Source of the DNA: Photobacterium marinum
Lineage (GTDB): Bacteria > Pseudomonadota > Gammaproteobacteria > Enterobacterales > Vibrionaceae
NCBI RefSeq assembly: GCF_000331515.1
Contig: NZ_AMZO01000036.1
Location: forward strand, 106,066 to 170,065
Reading direction: 5' to 3'
DNA: 64,000 nt
Shown: positions 22,560 to 31,418 of the stretch, one piece after another
Position numbering within the stretch: position 1 is the stretch's first letter
Layout of the letters: each line of letters opens with the position of its first letter
Notes under the pieces: generated by a model
Told to the model about the DNA's origin: nothing
The model's input: only the letters and a program-made list of their open reading frames with translations
The model's database searches: none
Translations under genes and position numbers: made by a program

Positions 22560-23728
22560 TGAGTTTCCTCTACTGTAAAACCTAATTTAGCCAGCGACTC
22601 TACCCCAAAACCGCCCTTCCCGGCTACTGTAATCGCACTATATTCTCGTCGATCCCAGTAATTTTTTCTCATCCCATCAAAAGCAGTTGCCATTTGGGCT
22701 TTATCACCAACGGTACGTCCCATTTCACGACGGAACAGTGCATCATCTTTACGCACATCATAAATAAGTTGAATAAGCGAAAACAGATCCGGCTCCTGCC
22801 ACTGTTGACTCAACCTTACATAAGGCACAGGAGCAATCGGAAGCAGGCTTGAAGCTTCTATATGTTTATCAAGGCCAAGGAACTGACAGTAACTATTGAA
22901 AACCATCGTCGTTCCACGCGCCTTTCCTTCAAGTCCATAACCGGCAACGTGCGGAGTTGCAAATGCCAGCAGGGGCATCAACTTAGGATCGACCAGCGGC
23001 TCATGCTCAAACACGTCCAGGACGGCGGTCAATGCTTTTCCTTCACCGGATTCACTTCGTTGCAGTGCTTCTTTCAATGCCAGATTGTCCACGACTGGGC
23101 CACGAGCTGCGTTAATTAAAATCGCTCCCGGCGCTAATTTTTGAATAAACGCCTCATCGGCAAGATAATAAGTCGGATAATCACCGTCACGGGTGATTGG
23201 CGTGTGCAAGGTGATCACATCACATTGTTCCAGCAGTGTATCCAGATTGTGAAACTGACGCGCATCACCTTCTGCCTCTTTCAGAGGATCATTTAGCAAA
23301 TAACGGATACCCAATGCATCCAGACACTGCGCCAAATAACTGCCGACATTACCGGCCCCAACAATACCAATGGTTTTATCAAAGATTGAAAAGCCCTGTT
23401 GCTGCCCTAGTACCATCAGGCTACTGAGTACATATTCCGCTACACCGACTTTGTTACAGCCCGGTGCCGCCGTAAAGGTGATCCCTCGCTCCGCCAGCAA
23501 TGCCTGATCCACATGATCCTGACCCGCAGTTGCGGTGCCAACAAAACGTAACTTGTTTGCCTTCTCCAGTAATACCGCATTTACCTTAGTGACCGATCGG
23601 ATCATAAGAGCGTCAATATCAACTAAATCATCAGCTGTCAGTGTACGTCCGGGTTTGGAGATAACGTCGCCGAGTTGGCTGAATAGTTCAGCGGCGTAAG
23701 GCATGTTTTCGTCTATGAGGATTTTCAT
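22556..23728 (-). CDS. pdxB: 4-phosphoerythronate dehydrogenase
   Basis: NAD-dependent second step of the DXP-dependent pyridoxal-phosphate pathway. It starts MKILIDENMPYAAELFSQLG as in E. coli PdxB. The NAD-binding glycine motif is GIVGAGNVGSYLA near residues 123-135. The catalytic Arg, Glu and His lie in INAARGPVVDN, DVFEHEPLVD and FATPHVAGYGLEGKARG. The length is 390 aa, slightly longer than E. coli (378), with the usual C-terminal dimerisation domain. It is translationally coupled to asd downstream. Confidence 0.96.
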   Translation of the reverse strand: MKILIDENMPYAAELFSQLGDVISKPGRTLTADDLVDIDALMIRSVTKVNAVLLEKANKLRFVGTATAGQDHVDQALLAERGITFTAAPGCNKVGVAEYVLSSLMVLGQQQGFSIFDKTIGIVGAGNVGSYLAQCLDALGIRYLLNDPLKEAEGDARQFHNLDTLLEQCDVITLHTPITRDGDYPTYYLADEAFIQKLAPGAILINAARGPVVDNLALKEALQRSESGEGKALTAVLDVFEHEPLVDPKLMPLLAFATPHVAGYGLEGKARGTTMVFNSYCQFLGLDKHIEASSLLPIAPVPYVRLSQQWQEPDLFSLIQLIYDVRKDDALFRREMGRTVGDKAQMATAFDGMRKNYWDRREYSAITVAGKGGFGVESLAKLGFTVEETQ

Positions 23729-23875
23729 GAAGGGATTCCTTTAGAGGCCGGGTTCTGTGAGCAGAGCCTAGCTGAGTGAACTGACAAAATAGTATTGGGG
23801 AATGTGAGGGGATTCAAGTTAAATCAAGGGAGTAGAGGAAAGAGAATAGCTTAGAGTGACGACTAAAAAGGCAAC

Positions 23876-23907
23876 AAAAAAACCCGGCTGAGCGCCGGGT
23901 AAAAAAA
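23876..23907 (-). terminator. Intrinsic terminator downstream of fabB
   Basis: The stem ACCCGGC / GCCGGGT has a small loop, with A and T runs on both sides. On the minus strand it ends in TTTTTTTG. It is about 270 bp after the fabB stop, the nearest minus-strand gene. Confidence 0.8.
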
Positions 23908-24002
23908 TCCAGGATATAAAAAAACACTAACTTCCGTGATAGACAGCTCCCGCAAAAGAAAATACTATTCAACAAAAAGTTAATGCCGCGTCTGTTTTAA
24001 AC

Positions 24003-24075
24003 GGCACTGGCCGCAATAACCAATCTTTCGGTACCTCGCAAAAAGCCGGACAAGATTGGTTCTTTGGCCAGTGCC
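24003..24075. repeat. Two-part perfect hairpin downstream of fabB
   Basis: GGCACTGGCC (24003-24012) pairs perfectly with GGCCAGTGCC (24066-24075). Inside it ACCAATCTT (24019-24027) pairs perfectly with AAGATTGGT (24052-24060), giving a long stem with one internal loop. It has no coding content. It could be a structured 3' UTR, a small RNA or a degenerate repeat element. Confidence 0.6.
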
Positions 24076-24172
24076 ACCCCGGAAAATACTGAGAGAGGCG
24101 AGGTTTAAGTGTCGAGTGCCGAGAAATTCCTTCTCATGTCCCAAACCCCGCCTTTTATTACTCGGGTATTAA

Positions 24173-25387
24173 CTAACCTTCGTACTTCTTGATAACCAGT
24201 GTGGCGTTTGTACCACCGAAGCCAAAGCTGTTTGACATAACAGTCTTCAGTTCCTTCTCACGGGTTTCAGTAACGATATCCAGACCTTCAGCAGCCGGAT
24301 CCAGGTTTTCAATGTTAATGCTTGGCGCAATAAAGTCGTTGTCCAGCATCAGCGTGGAATAAATCGCCTCGTGAACACCTGCAGCACCCAGTGCGTGACC
24401 AGTCATCGCCTTGGTTGCAGAGATTGCCGGGCTGTTACCGTCAAAAATTTCTTTAATCGCCTGAAGCTCTTTCGCATCACCGACCGGAGTAGATGTACCG
24501 TGGGTGTTGATGTAGTCAACCGGCTCATCCAGATCCTGCATCGCCATCTTCATACAGCGAACCGCACCTTCACCAGACGGCGCTACCATATCGTAACCAT
24601 CCGACGTTGCACCATAACCTACAATCTCACCGTAGATCTTAGCGCCACGAGCAAGAGCGTGTTCCAGCTCTTCGACAACAAGCATACCGCCACCACCGGA
24701 GATCACGAAACCGTCACGGTCTGCGTCATAAGTACGTGAAGCCTTGCTTGGATCGTCGTTGTACTTAGTCGATAGCGCGCCCATAGCGTCGAACATCATA
24801 GTCAGCGTCCAGTCCAGTTCTTCACCGCCACCGGCAAAAACAACGTCCTGCTTGCCCAACTGAATAAGTTCAAGCGCATGACCGATACAGTGTGCTGATG
24901 TTGCACACGCAGAGCTCATGGTGTAGTTCACACCACGAATTTTAAATGGTGTTGCCAGACATGCTGACACAGTTGATGACATAGTACGAGGTACCATGTA
25001 AGGACCAACTCGCTTCACGCCTTTCTCACGCAGTGTATCTACTGCTGTGCACTGATTCTGAGAAGATGCACCACCGGAACCCGCCACCAGGCCAGTTCGG
25101 TCATTAGAAACCTGATCTTCAGTCAGACCTGCGTCTTCAATTGCCTGTTCCATAGACAAATACGCAAATGCTGCCGCATCGCCCATGAAACGCATTTTCT
25201 TACGATCGATATGTTCGGACGGGACCATCTTCAAATCGCCCCAAACATTGCTTCGCAGCTTCATTTCTGCGAACTGTTCAGAGAAGTTAATACCGGATTT
25301 ACCCGCTTTCAAAGATTCCAGCACTTCCTTAACGTTGTTACCGATGCTGGATACGATACCCATGCCTGTAATTACGGCTCGTTTCAT
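24173..25387 (-). CDS. fabB: 3-oxoacyl-[ACP] synthase I
   Basis: Elongating condensing enzyme needed for unsaturated fatty-acid synthesis. The catalytic residues are Cys161 in SSACATSAHC, His296 in NTHGTST, Lys326 in SATKAMTGH and His331. The N-terminus MKRAVITGMGIVSSIGNNV and the C-terminal SFGFGGTNATLV are typical. The length of 404 aa matches E. coli (406). It is divergent from mnmC as in E. coli, with a 196-bp shared promoter region. I saw no convincing FadR or FabR site there. Confidence 0.97.
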   Translation of the reverse strand: MKRAVITGMGIVSSIGNNVKEVLESLKAGKSGINFSEQFAEMKLRSNVWGDLKMVPSEHIDRKKMRFMGDAAAFAYLSMEQAIEDAGLTEDQVSNDRTGLVAGSGGASSQNQCTAVDTLREKGVKRVGPYMVPRTMSSTVSACLATPFKIRGVNYTMSSACATSAHCIGHALELIQLGKQDVVFAGGGEELDWTLTMMFDAMGALSTKYNDDPSKASRTYDADRDGFVISGGGGMLVVEELEHALARGAKIYGEIVGYGATSDGYDMVAPSGEGAVRCMKMAMQDLDEPVDYINTHGTSTPVGDAKELQAIKEIFDGNSPAISATKAMTGHALGAAGVHEAIYSTLMLDNDFIAPSINIENLDPAAEGLDIVTETREKELKTVMSNSFGFGGTNATLVIKKYEG

Positions 25388-25583
25388 GATGAATTCCTAC
25401 TGTCATTTAACGCCCAAGATAATAACGGGTTTATTTACAGAAAGTGGTCAGCTTTCCCTTCAATCAGGTACAATCCCTGTCAATTTCACTTTTTCAGTTC
25501 GTTATTGCTGCTGGTTCTGTATCTTTACTGAACAGATTCAGGCACTAACGACACCCAGTTACACCGTATAATGAGGTTTCCCC

Positions 25584-27608
25584 TTGTCTGAGCTGTCCAA
25601 CAAGCGCATTGAAAATGCCATTCTTGACTGGAATGAGTCCGGAACACCTGTTTCCAATGACTTTGACGATGTTTATTTCTCCAATGCCAACGGCCTGGAA
25701 GAAACACGTTATGTTTTTCTCAAACAAAACGGCCTTCCCGAGCGCTGGGAAACCTTTAACCGCCGCCGCTTTGTCGTCGCTGAAACCGGATTCGGCACCG
25801 GACTGAACTTCCTTGCCGTCTGGCAATGGTTCAAGGCGTTCCGCGCAGCTAATCCTGAAGCGAAAACCAAAGAGCTGCACTTCATCAGCTTCGAAAAATT
25901 CCCGGTCACCAAAGCCGATCTAGTCAAGGCCCACCAGTCATGGCCTGAGTTGGCAGAACTGGCAGAGCAACTGCACGTTCACTACCCGCCTGCCGTTGCC
26001 GACTGTCACCGCATCGTACTGGAAGACGGCATGATCACCCTCGATTTATGGTTCGGCGATATTAAAGAATGTATGCCTCAAGTATGGACCAATGATGAAG
26101 GTATCGTGGATGCCTGGTTCTTAGACGGCTTCGCCCCAAGTAAAAACCCGGAGATGTGGAACCAGGATTTGTTCAATGGCATGGCCAAGCTTGCCCGTGA
26201 AGGTTGTTCCACCGCCACCTTTACCGCCGCCGGTTTTGTCCGCCGCGGCCTGATTGAAGCCGGTTTTGAGATGAGCAAAGTCAAAGGCTTTGGCACTAAG
26301 CGTGAAATGCTGGCTGGTAAAGTTACCGAGCGCCGTTACAAAGCTAACTTCAAACCCTGGTATGCTCGAACTGCAGCTGACAGTTCACAGGATGTCGCTA
26401 TCATTGGCGGCGGTGTCGGCTCGGCGACCACTGCGTTATCACTGGCACGTCGCGGTGTAAATGTCACCCTTTACTGTGCAGACCACCAGCTGGCAGAAGG
26501 TGCATCTGGCAACCGCCAGGGCGCAGTTTATCCGCTGCTGAACGGCTCCAACGATTCCCTGTCGCGCTTTTTTGCCCCAGCATTCCTTTATGCCCGCCAG
26601 TTTGTTGAGCAAGCGGCAACGAAAAAGACGTTTGCCCATGACTGGTGCGGTGTCACTCAGTTAGCCTGGGATGACAATGCAGAAAAGAAACTGGGCAAAA
26701 TGCTGACCGGAGGCTTCCCAAAAGAGCTTATCCGCGCATTAAACATTGAAGAAACAGAGCAAACCATCGGCCTGCCTTCTGGTCACAGCAGTGTTAATTA
26801 TCCGCAAGGAGGCTGGCTCTGTCCTCAGGAACTCACCCGAGTCCTGCTCCAGCTTGCTGAAGAAAGCGGTCTGCTGACAATCAAAACAGATACTGATATT
26901 TGCCAACTGGAACAATTGGCAGACAAAACAAGTTGGTTACTAACTGACAGCCAGAACAATCAGTATCAGCACAACAGTGTCATTGTGGCTAATGGTCACC
27001 GTTTTGCAGAGTTTGCCCAAACCAAAGAAATTCCGGCCTACTCTGTTCGCGGCCAAGTGAGCCATATTCCAACCAATACCGAACTGACAAAGCTGAAAAC
27101 CGTACTTTGCTACGACGGTTATCTAACCCCGGTTAACCAGGAGACGCAAAACCACTGCATCGGTGCCAGCTATAACCGTGGCCAAACCGAACTGACGTTA
27201 AGTGAAGCTGAACAGCTTGATAATAAACAGCGCTTGGTTAACTGCCTGCCGGGTATCGACTGGCCTACGGATGTTGATGTATCTGCAAATCAGGCTCGCG
27301 TCGGTGTACGCTGTGCCAGCCGTGATCACCTGCCATTTGTCGGCAATGTCTGTGATTATACGTCGCTGCTTGAGCAATACGATGACCTGAAAGACAAACA
27401 AGATCAGGCGGAACAAGTACCAACCTACCAGAATCTTTATTCAATGATTGGCCTGGGTTCTCGCGGCCTGAGCTCCGCACCGCTACTGGGTGAGCTGCTG
27501 GCATCTGAAATTTGCGGTGATCCGCTGCCGTTACCTTTAGATGTCCTGGATGCCCTTCACCCGGGACGAATGTGGGTAAGAAAGCTGCTGAAAGGGAAGA
27601 AGCTTTAA
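25584..27608 (+). CDS. mnmC: Bifunctional tRNA mnm5s2U34 biosynthesis protein MnmC
   Basis: Converts cmnm5s2U to nm5s2U (FAD domain) and then to mnm5s2U (SAM domain) at the wobble position of several tRNAs. The N-terminal methyltransferase has VAETGFGTGLNFLAVW and AWFLDGFAPSKNPEMW. The C-terminal oxidoreductase starts with VAIIGGGVGSATTALSLARRG near residue 270 and has ASGNRQGAVYPLL and GLGSRGLSSAPLLGE. The length is 674 aa (E. coli 668). The start codon is TTG at 25584, placed 7 nt after a TGAGG Shine-Dalgarno; the ATG at 25571 is out of frame. Divergent from fabB. Confidence 0.96.
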   Translation: MSELSNKRIENAILDWNESGTPVSNDFDDVYFSNANGLEETRYVFLKQNGLPERWETFNRRRFVVAETGFGTGLNFLAVWQWFKAFRAANPEAKTKELHFISFEKFPVTKADLVKAHQSWPELAELAEQLHVHYPPAVADCHRIVLEDGMITLDLWFGDIKECMPQVWTNDEGIVDAWFLDGFAPSKNPEMWNQDLFNGMAKLAREGCSTATFTAAGFVRRGLIEAGFEMSKVKGFGTKREMLAGKVTERRYKANFKPWYARTAADSSQDVAIIGGGVGSATTALSLARRGVNVTLYCADHQLAEGASGNRQGAVYPLLNGSNDSLSRFFAPAFLYARQFVEQAATKKTFAHDWCGVTQLAWDDNAEKKLGKMLTGGFPKELIRALNIEETEQTIGLPSGHSSVNYPQGGWLCPQELTRVLLQLAEESGLLTIKTDTDICQLEQLADKTSWLLTDSQNNQYQHNSVIVANGHRFAEFAQTKEIPAYSVRGQVSHIPTNTELTKLKTVLCYDGYLTPVNQETQNHCIGASYNRGQTELTLSEAEQLDNKQRLVNCLPGIDWPTDVDVSANQARVGVRCASRDHLPFVGNVCDYTSLLEQYDDLKDKQDQAEQVPTYQNLYSMIGLGSRGLSSAPLLGELLASEICGDPLPLPLDVLDALHPGRMWVRKLLKGKKL

Positions 27609-27637
27609 CAAATCGAGCTATCAGTCACGAGAAATTG

Positions 27638-27699
27638 GTAGCGAGAAACGAGGTATAAAGAGAGACAAATTTGTCTTCTCGAAACTCTGTTCTCGCTAC
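27638..27699. repeat. GAG/CTC-rich palindromic intergenic element (copy C)
   Basis: Perfect 10-bp arms GTAGCGAGAA and TTCTCGCTAC lie 30 bp after the mnmC stop. A smaller palindrome GACAAATTTGTC sits inside. The element lies between convergent mnmC and the GfcA-like gene, where it could act as a two-way terminator. Confidence 0.6.
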
Positions 27700-27714
27700 T
27701 TTAAACTCTGACAC

Positions 27715-28029
27715 CTATTCCACCTGCGCTGTCACCGGGGGAGCCGGATCATCACCGCCTCCTGTATCTGATACTGCGACACCGATTACGACAGCTGCTA
27801 CACCAACAGCAAGCACTGTTGCCGTTAATCCTCCGGCTGATGCAGCCAATGCGGTATTTACACCGGCTGCAGTCCCGGTTGCCGAAGCTTCGGCTGCCGT
27901 TGACACTGAAGTAACAGGTGATGTTGAAGGTGTTGAACTCGCCCCTGACTGGGCAGCCGTTCCGTCGGCAGCGCATACCGACGTGCTCATCATTCCGGCA
28001 CAAATGAGTGCAACTATAGACTTATCCAT
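27715..28029 (-). CDS. Small secreted Ala/Thr/Gly-rich GfcA/YjbE-like protein
   Basis: Predicted exported protein of 104 aa. The signal peptide is MDKSIVALICAGMMSTSVCA, cleaved before ADG. A Ser/Thr/Ala-rich stretch follows, then a hydrophobic glycine-rich segment GGLTATVLAVGVAAVVIG and a short tail with DTGGGDDP. The same layout, with the matching GG[IL]TAT...GVAA core, is seen in the YjbE-like protein at 59720-60022 and in E. coli GfcA and YjbE. The ATG at 28029 has a GGGGA Shine-Dalgarno 6 nt upstream; a GTG at 28047 is less likely. It lies 208 bp downstream of ugd on the same strand. Function in capsule or exopolysaccharide assembly is inferred from context. Confidence 0.7.
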   Translation of the reverse strand: MDKSIVALICAGMMSTSVCAADGTAAQSGASSTPSTSPVTSVSTAAEASATGTAAGVNTALAASAGGLTATVLAVGVAAVVIGVAVSDTGGGDDPAPPVTAQVE

Positions 28030-28237
28030 ATCATTCCCCGAAAACACACAGCGAGCTTATTGATATGGAAGTAAGTATAGGAGAGATCCGGCGATTTTGA
28101 GGTAAGTATCCAAAAGGGATAGAAGACTCTTAGAATTGAGAATATTGCTCTGGGTAGACTAATAATAAAGAGGCGAGAGCTAGGTTGGTATAACAATTCT
28201 TATATCTCAACTCTTGCATCTAAGAATTTGTTAGCTT

Positions 28238-29404
28238 TTAGTCTGAACCAAACAGATCACGGGTATAAACCTTATCTGCAACATCTTCTAAATCTGGCGA
28301 CATACGGTTTGATACAATCACATCCGACATCTGCTTAAATAGGCCCAGATCTCTGATAACTTTAGAGTTTAAAAAGTCATCTTCTTTAAGTATCGGCTCA
28401 TAAACTACCACCTCAACACCCTTGGCTTTTATCCTTTTCATGATCCCCTGAATACTTGATGCTCGGAAATTATCGGAACCAGCTTTCATAACCAAACGAT
28501 ACACACCGACTACTTTCGGTTGCTTATGCAAAATGGAATCTGCAATAAAATCTTTACGAGTACAATTGGCCTCAACAATTGCGCCAATAATATTGTTTGG
28601 CACTTCCTGGTAATTCGCTAGCAGTTGTTTAGTATCTTTCGGTAAGCAGTAACCACCATAGCCAAAAGACGGATTGTTATAGTGGGAACCAATTCGAGGA
28701 TCCAGGCCAACACCCTCAATAATTTGACGAGAATCCAATCCCTGAACTTCAGCATAAGAGTCCAGCTCATTAAAGTAGGCAACACGCATCGCTAGGTATG
28801 TATTTGAAAACAGCTTAACCGCTTCAGCTTCTGTTGAATCAGTATAAAGAACTGAAATATCCTCTTTACAAGCACCTTGTACTAATAGCTCTGCGAACTC
28901 TTCAGCTCGATGAGAACGTTCACCGACAATAATTCGCGACGGATAAAGATTATCGTACAGAGCTCGACCTTCCCGAAGAAACTCAGGAGAAAAGATAAGG
29001 TTTTCACAACCTAATTCTTCTTTGATACGACGTGTATAACCAACAGGCACTGTTGATTTTATCACCATAACGGCATCAGGATTAATAGACATTACATCCT
29101 TTATCACAGCTTCAACAGTTGAAGTATTGAAGTAATTAGTAATCGAATCATAGTCTGTTGGCGTAGCGATAATAACAAACTCTGCCCCCTGATAAGCTTT
29201 TTGCTTCTCTATTGTTGCAGTCAGGTTTAATGAGTGATCCTTTAAATACTCACTGATATCTTTATCTTCAATAGGTGAAACTCGTTGATTAATCAAAGTG
29301 ACTTTTTCTTCAACGATATCAAGAGCAACGACCTCGTTATTTTGTGCTAACAGCACAGCATTGGACAAGCCAACATAACCTGTTCCCGCAACAGTGATTT
29401 TCAT
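28238..29404 (-). CDS. ugd: UDP-glucose 6-dehydrogenase
   Basis: Two-step NAD-dependent oxidation of UDP-glucose to UDP-glucuronate, a capsule precursor. The N-terminal NAD-binding motif is VAGTGYVGLSNAVLLAQ. IFSPEFLREGRALYDN and the catalytic Cys253 in YGGYCLPKDTKQL are intact. The length of 388 aa equals E. coli Ugd. GalU, encoded twice in this window, supplies its substrate. Its neighbours are the GfcA-like gene downstream and a beta-CASP protein gene upstream (198-bp gap). Confidence 0.96.
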   Translation of the reverse strand: MKITVAGTGYVGLSNAVLLAQNNEVVALDIVEEKVTLINQRVSPIEDKDISEYLKDHSLNLTATIEKQKAYQGAEFVIIATPTDYDSITNYFNTSTVEAVIKDVMSINPDAVMVIKSTVPVGYTRRIKEELGCENLIFSPEFLREGRALYDNLYPSRIIVGERSHRAEEFAELLVQGACKEDISVLYTDSTEAEAVKLFSNTYLAMRVAYFNELDSYAEVQGLDSRQIIEGVGLDPRIGSHYNNPSFGYGGYCLPKDTKQLLANYQEVPNNIIGAIVEANCTRKDFIADSILHKQPKVVGVYRLVMKAGSDNFRASSIQGIMKRIKAKGVEVVVYEPILKEDDFLNSKVIRDLGLFKQMSDVIVSNRMSPDLEDVADKVYTRDLFGSD

Positions 29405-29602
29405 GACTCCACCTCAATAATAAGCTATCCGTAACTGATTACATTGTTACGATTGACCGGAATAATATCCCTATTAATCAGTAGCAAAACCTGTACCTTA
29501 TACAAAAGATTATTAGCGAAATGCCCCCAAAATTGTATGTTTAGAGTTGCGCACCTTCAAACCAGAGTTACTTCATCTTGATAATCTATAAATAAGTTAC
29601 AG

Positions 29603-31015
29603 TCAAAATTGTTCATTCATTTCGTCTGCAGCAACAATAACTTCACAGCTTGGTTTTACCCTAAACAATTCCCTTGCTAAAGATCTCTGAGCCTTTACAT
29701 CGCCATGAACAATTCGAATAAGCTCCGGTCCCTGCTTAATACCAGCCACAAACTTCAACAAATCCGCCTGATCAGCATGAGCAGAATAACCAGACATAGC
29801 ATGCACTTTAGCGGCAACCTTTACCGGCTTACTGTTAATTTCTAAGCACTCAGGCTGAGACAGCAAACGACGTCCAGGTGTTCCTTTCGACTGATACCCA
29901 GCAAAAATAACATCTGTCCGGGCATCCGGTAGCAAGGCCTCCAAATAATTCATAATTCGTCCTCCCGTGCACATGCCACTTGCAGCCACAACAATGGCAG
30001 GTTCCCCTGTCGCCTTAAGGCGATTGACCAAAGCCATATGATCAGAGTGCTGATTAATCGTAATGCACTGCTGAAATGAAAGCGGGTGACGCCCTAAATT
30101 CAAACGTAATTTGGCTTCCCGGGCCCATAACCACTGTAATGTCTGGTATTGCTGTGTTATTTCAATAGCAAGAGGTGAATCTAAAATTACCGGCAGCTGC
30201 TGCCAGTTAAAGCAAGGGTCAGCACTATTCAAACCCGAGGCTAGAGCCCGGGTGATGATATTTTCGAGATCAAACAGCAATTCTTGGGTGCGTCCGACAC
30301 TAAATGCCGGGATCAAAATCGCCCCACCGTCAGTAAGTGACCGCTTTATAATCTCAGCTAACTGGTCTTCACGTTGAGAAATAGCACTATGACACCTGTC
30401 GCCATAAGTACTTTCCAGAACTAAAATATCAGCAGATTCAGGCGAAATGGGGTCAACAAGTAACGGCGTCCCTGAAGGACCGAGATCTCCAGAGAATACG
30501 ACTGATTTACCATCGGGCAGTTGGAGTTCGATATAAGCTGAGCCAAGAATATGCCCGGCAGGACGAAAGATGAGACTCATCCGATCACCTTCCGGTAACA
30601 CAAGCTGAACCCGGCAGTCGTAAGGTATCGGTTTGACAAGACTTTTGACAATCCCTGTGAAACGCTCACATTGGGATCTATTCAATCCGAGAAGGATTTT
30701 CAGCCCGTCTTCGAGCATCATCGGCAACAAGGCCGCCGTTGCTTCCGTGGCATAAATCGGCCCACGAAACCCAGCGGCCAACAACCATGGCAATCGTCCG
30801 ACATGATCAATATGGCAGTGAGTCAGCAACAGCGCTTGGATATGGTTAATTGGAAACTCGATATCAAGAGGACCACCCGACTCTTCGCCCTGAAACAGGC
30901 CACAATCGACCAAAATTCCGTAATTTCCAATCTTTATTTCATGGCACGATCCTGTCACTCCGACACAAGCACCATGATGAATAATTTTCACGCCTTCCAC
31001 TGGCACCCTCAACAT
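29603..31015 (-). CDS. Metallo-beta-lactamase/beta-CASP family nuclease-like protein
   Basis: A 470-aa protein of the CPSF/Ysh1-like beta-CASP group, whose known members are RNA nucleases. The metal motif THCHIDH gives His66, His68, Asp70 and His71. AGHILGSAYIEL and FSGDLG follow, then the beta-CASP part (PAFSVGRTQELLFDLENI, ASGMCTGGRIMNYLE) and the terminal RMMBL motif SGYSAHADQADLLKF. All metal ligands look intact. ATG 31015 has an AGGG Shine-Dalgarno 8 nt upstream; a TTG at 31057 is also open. Its role beside capsule genes is unknown. I cannot tell whether it acts on RNA, and location is predicted to be cytoplasmic. Confidence 0.85.
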   Translation of the reverse strand: MLRVPVEGVKIIHHGACVGVTGSCHEIKIGNYGILVDCGLFQGEESGGPLDIEFPINHIQALLLTHCHIDHVGRLPWLLAAGFRGPIYATEATAALLPMMLEDGLKILLGLNRSQCERFTGIVKSLVKPIPYDCRVQLVLPEGDRMSLIFRPAGHILGSAYIELQLPDGKSVVFSGDLGPSGTPLLVDPISPESADILVLESTYGDRCHSAISQREDQLAEIIKRSLTDGGAILIPAFSVGRTQELLFDLENIITRALASGLNSADPCFNWQQLPVILDSPLAIEITQQYQTLQWLWAREAKLRLNLGRHPLSFQQCITINQHSDHMALVNRLKATGEPAIVVAASGMCTGGRIMNYLEALLPDARTDVIFAGYQSKGTPGRRLLSQPECLEINSKPVKVAAKVHAMSGYSAHADQADLLKFVAGIKQGPELIRIVHGDVKAQRSLARELFRVKPSCEVIVAADEMNEQF

Positions 31016-31418
31016 CCATTGCACCCTACAACAGTGAAATAATGATGACAGAGCCAAACCAGCAGATAAGTAAAACCGATTAATAACTAGAGCAAAATCA
31101 CGATAAATTCTGCAGTGTCACATCGTTATCAAGCAATAAAGCAAGGCCCATCGTATCCATTGCTCGGACCTCTTTGCTATTTTTTGACGTCATTTTTATA
31201 TGTTGTTTGTGGATAGCACATCAAAATCTTACTAAGATTTGGTTAATAAAATCCGATAATAAACCGACAAGCTTTTAGTGGGAAACAACACCTACAAAAC
31301 GCTACTTAGCTCAACTTAAACATAAAAAACTCTGCCAATATCAGAAGTCACTTTATCAAACATAGGCAACAGGTATAATATGTGTCAGTTTTTACTTTTT
31401 CGGCAGAAGGTATAATCA
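31016..31418. other. Divergent intergenic region between the beta-CASP gene and wecA copy 1
   Basis: About 400 AT-rich bp that should carry both promoters. A small perfect hairpin AAATCTT/AAGATTT lies near 31220. An AGAAGG Shine-Dalgarno precedes wecA. I saw nothing else. Confidence 0.5.

Larger units (their letters stand above)
23729..24172. other. Structured intergenic region between pdxB and fabB
   Basis: About 440 bp with no gene. It contains GAG-rich sequence near 23818-23870, a strong terminator (23876-23907), a two-part hairpin (24003-24075) and another GAG/CTC-rich stretch (about 24088-24150) just after fabB. The pdxB promoter must also lie in its left part. Confidence 0.6.

Noticed and set aside
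25388..25583. FadR- or FabR-like site upstream of fabB
   Set aside because: AGTGGTCAGC near 25441 resembles only half a FadR site and no full palindrome is present.
28014..28196. 60-codon minus-strand frame between ugd and the GfcA-like gene
   Set aside because: No Shine-Dalgarno or motif; overlaps the GfcA-like start and GAG-rich intergenic sequence.
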